From the NCBI GenBank assembly GCA_001915925.1, contig MNRL01000015.1:1-64000 (forward strand): a stretch of 64,000 bases of DNA. Reading direction: 5' to 3'. The position numbers were made by a program, and so were the translations under genes. Under the pieces are notes generated by a model. That model was not told the DNA's origin, made no database searches, and saw only the letters and a program-made list of their open reading frames with translations. Source of the stretch: Clostridium sp. CAG:354_28_25 (GTDB lineage Bacteria; Bacillota; Clostridia; TANB77; CAG-508). Each line of letters opens with the position of its first letter. The first letter of the stretch is position 1. Positions 62,295 to 64,000 of the stretch are shown piece after piece.

Positions 62295-62444
62295 TTAGCA
62301 ACATCTTGAATTTCCAAAGCCTGTAAATAGCAATAAGAATATGATTATAAAGAATAATATTTCGCTATCTCCACATCCACAGCACATATTTCCAAATAAT
62401 CCTCCATTATTGCATCCGCAGTTTGATCCTCTATCTTCTGGCAT
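62295..62444 (-). CDS. Small Cys-rich membrane protein (49 residues)
   Basis: A short gene starting MPEDRGSNCGCNNGG, with AAAGGAGGGAAG just before ATG. Cys and Gly residues cluster in the first 26 positions (NMCCGCGD). One membrane helix follows (EILFFIIIFLLLFTGF), and the end is NSRCC. It resembles small sporulation-associated or YjcZ-like peptides of Firmicutes in layout. No family proven. Confidence 0.6.
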   Translation of the reverse strand: MPEDRGSNCGCNNGGLFGNMCCGCGDSEILFFIIIFLLLFTGFGNSRCC

Positions 62445-62554
62445 CCTCTTCCCTCCTTTATTTGGCGAAGCCACTTTTTTATATGATATATTATGCGAAT
62501 TTCATTTTTTATGTTACAATAGGTATGGATATAAAAAATAAAGAGGTGATTTTT

Positions 62555-64000
62555 TTGGAACTACTTGCTCCTGCAGGAGATTTTGAATGTTTAAAAGCTG
62601 CTGTTCAAAATGGTGCAGACAGCGTATATTTTGGTGCCAGCTCTTTTAGTGCTCGTGCTTTTGCCAATAATTTTGATAATGAAGCTTTAGAAATGGCAAT
62701 TAACTATGCAAAATTAAGAAATGTAAAAACACATCTAACATTAAATACACTAATTACAGATAATGAATTTGAAGATGCAATAAAACTTGCAACACATGCT
62801 TATAATTGTGGTATAGATGCAATTATCGTGCAAGATTTTGGACTTGCACGTTATCTAATTAAAAATTTTCCTGACCTTGATGTTCATGGTAGTACTCAAA
62901 TGACTATTCACAATTTAGAATGTGTGCAAACTTTAGAAAAATTTGGCTTTAAAAGAGCTGTTCTTTCTAGAGAATTGCCTATTTCTGAAATATATGATAT
63001 TTGTCATAAAACTAATATAGAAACAGAAGTATTTATTCATGGTGCTTTGTGTCTTTCTTATTCTGGACAATGTTTAATGTCTAGCATGATAGGCGGTCGT
63101 TCTGGTAACAGAGGAAAATGTGCCCAACCATGTAGGTTGCCTTATAAAGTAAAAGGTATAGATTCTTCATTTAAATATTTAATGAGTCCTAAAGATTTAT
63201 GTGGGTTAGAATTTATTCCAAATCTAATTGATGCTGGGGTTACTTGCTTTAAAATAGAAGGTAGAATGAAAAAGCCAGAATATGTTGCTACAGTTACAAG
63301 AATTTACCGTAAATATATAGATAAATACATAAATAAAGAAGATTACGAAATAGATCAAAAAGATGTAGATGATTTACTTCAAGTGTTTAATAGAGGAGGT
63401 TTTTCATCTGGTCATCTTAAGAACTCTCCTAATACTGATTTTGTTTATCCAGAAAAACCTAATAATGCTGGGATATATATAGGTAATATTTCTAATTATT
63501 ATGCACATAAAGGATATGTGTCTTTTACATTAAAAAATAGTCTTTCCATTGGAGATATTATTTCATTTGATAATGATCATAAAAAATATACTGTTTCTGA
63601 GTTAATGAAAAATGGACTAAATCTGGCTTCAGCAGATGCAGGTGACAAAGTTACTATTGGTAGAATGAAAGGAAAAATATCTATTGGGGCAAAAATATAT
63701 AAATTAACAAGTAAAAGTTTATTTACTACTGCAAATTCTTCTTTTACAAATACTGAAAATATCAAGACTTACTTAAATGCAAATATTACAATAAAAGAAG
63801 GCGAACCAATTGTATTAAAAGTTTCTACTATTAATAATAATGATAGTATATATAATAATATTACAGTTACAGAAAAATCTGAAAGCATGCCTGTTCAAGC
63901 AATTAATAAACCTTTAGATATAGAAAGAATTATTACACAATTAAAAAAGACTTCTAATACACAATTCGAATTTAACGATATTAATGTTCAGCTAGACCCG
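62555..64000 (+). CDS. Peptidase U32 family protein (partial, runs off the window)
   Basis: Starts at TTG (62555) after GAGGTGATTTTT and stays open for 482 codons to the window edge. Visible signatures are ELLAPAGDFECLKAAVQNGA, VYFGASSFSARAFA, EVFIHGALCLSYSGQCLMSS and GNRGKCAQPCRLPY (with the conserved Cys). U32 proteins include the rRNA hydroxylation factor RlhA and collagenase-like enzymes. The C-terminal part is missing. Confidence 0.9.
   Translation, partial: MELLAPAGDFECLKAAVQNGADSVYFGASSFSARAFANNFDNEALEMAINYAKLRNVKTHLTLNTLITDNEFEDAIKLATHAYNCGIDAIIVQDFGLARYLIKNFPDLDVHGSTQMTIHNLECVQTLEKFGFKRAVLSRELPISEIYDICHKTNIETEVFIHGALCLSYSGQCLMSSMIGGRSGNRGKCAQPCRLPYKVKGIDSSFKYLMSPKDLCGLEFIPNLIDAGVTCFKIEGRMKKPEYVATVTRIYRKYIDKYINKEDYEIDQKDVDDLLQVFNRGGFSSGHLKNSPNTDFVYPEKPNNAGIYIGNISNYYAHKGYVSFTLKNSLSIGDIISFDNDHKKYTVSELMKNGLNLASADAGDKVTIGRMKGKISIGAKIYKLTSKSLFTTANSSFTNTENIKTYLNANITIKEGEPIVLKVSTINNNDSIYNNITVTEKSESMPVQAINKPLDIERIITQLKKTSNTQFEFNDINVQLDP

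Noticed and set aside
62341..62541. Plus-strand frame MIIKNNISLSPHPQHIF
   Set aside because: It is the complement of the small Cys-rich gene, has no ribosome binding site and runs across its start region.

Overview
The window reads as a piece of chromosome from a low-GC, spore-forming Firmicute of the class Clostridia. Reasons: strong A+T bias, AGGAGG-type ribosome binding sites, a T-box in front of valS, an L21 leader RNA in front of rplU, and a set of sporulation genes (spoIIAA, spoIIAB, sigF, spoIID, a spoIIQ-like peptidase, dpaA, sigH). No ribosomal RNA, prophage, CRISPR array or intact insertion sequence was found. Most genes lie on the minus strand.

Layout. 173-3854: a compact four-gene minus-strand operon that looks like a phosphoenolpyruvate-synthase-type machine taken apart and rewired. 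It has a stand-alone ATP-grasp domain, a histidine phosphatase, an unknown protein, and a GHKL ATPase fused to a phosphohistidine swivel domain. A divergent AraC/GyrI-type regulator sits beside it. This is my best candidate for an undescribed system. 4801-8176: early sporulation block, with an apparent frameshift in spoIIAA. 8345-9919: a flavoprotein. 10725-15945: T-box/valS, then the yrzB-ruvX-ireB block and a degenerate GAF-GGDEF protein. 15969-18743: a TadZ/MinD-like protein with two AT-hooks and acidic repeats, plus a small two-helix pilin-like membrane protein. 18949-24777: uppP, dpaA, a TPR protein, ppa, a sortase with its tiny LPKTG substrate, and ychF. 25741-29512: tRNA-Thr, sigH, rqcH and ppaC. 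29708-37972: alcohol dehydrogenase, ligA, pgsA, a UPF0182 membrane protein and ftsY. 38120-43511: tRNA-Thr, NUDIX, LCP protein, S41 protease, tsf and rpsB. 43685-54861: cysS, PBP1A, dprA, folD, a Y-family polymerase, an unknown Cys-rich protein, obgE, trpS, rpmA and rplU. 55000-64000: a P-loop kinase, a pseudouridine synthase, ftsH, a DUF1189 protein, alr, a FemAB-type transferase, a small Cys-rich membrane protein and a partial U32 peptidase.

Two kinds of structure are laid over this housekeeping background. First, short islands that look richer in G+C carry unrecognised or broken genes (about 9992-10492, 25009-25461, 25553-25687, 55664-56006) and look imported. Second, four dispersed imperfect palindromes share one design: inverted arms around a core containing GTCCC (13458, 29645, 57004, 61052). 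They resemble REP-type elements.

All function calls come from reading motifs by eye. No database search was possible.
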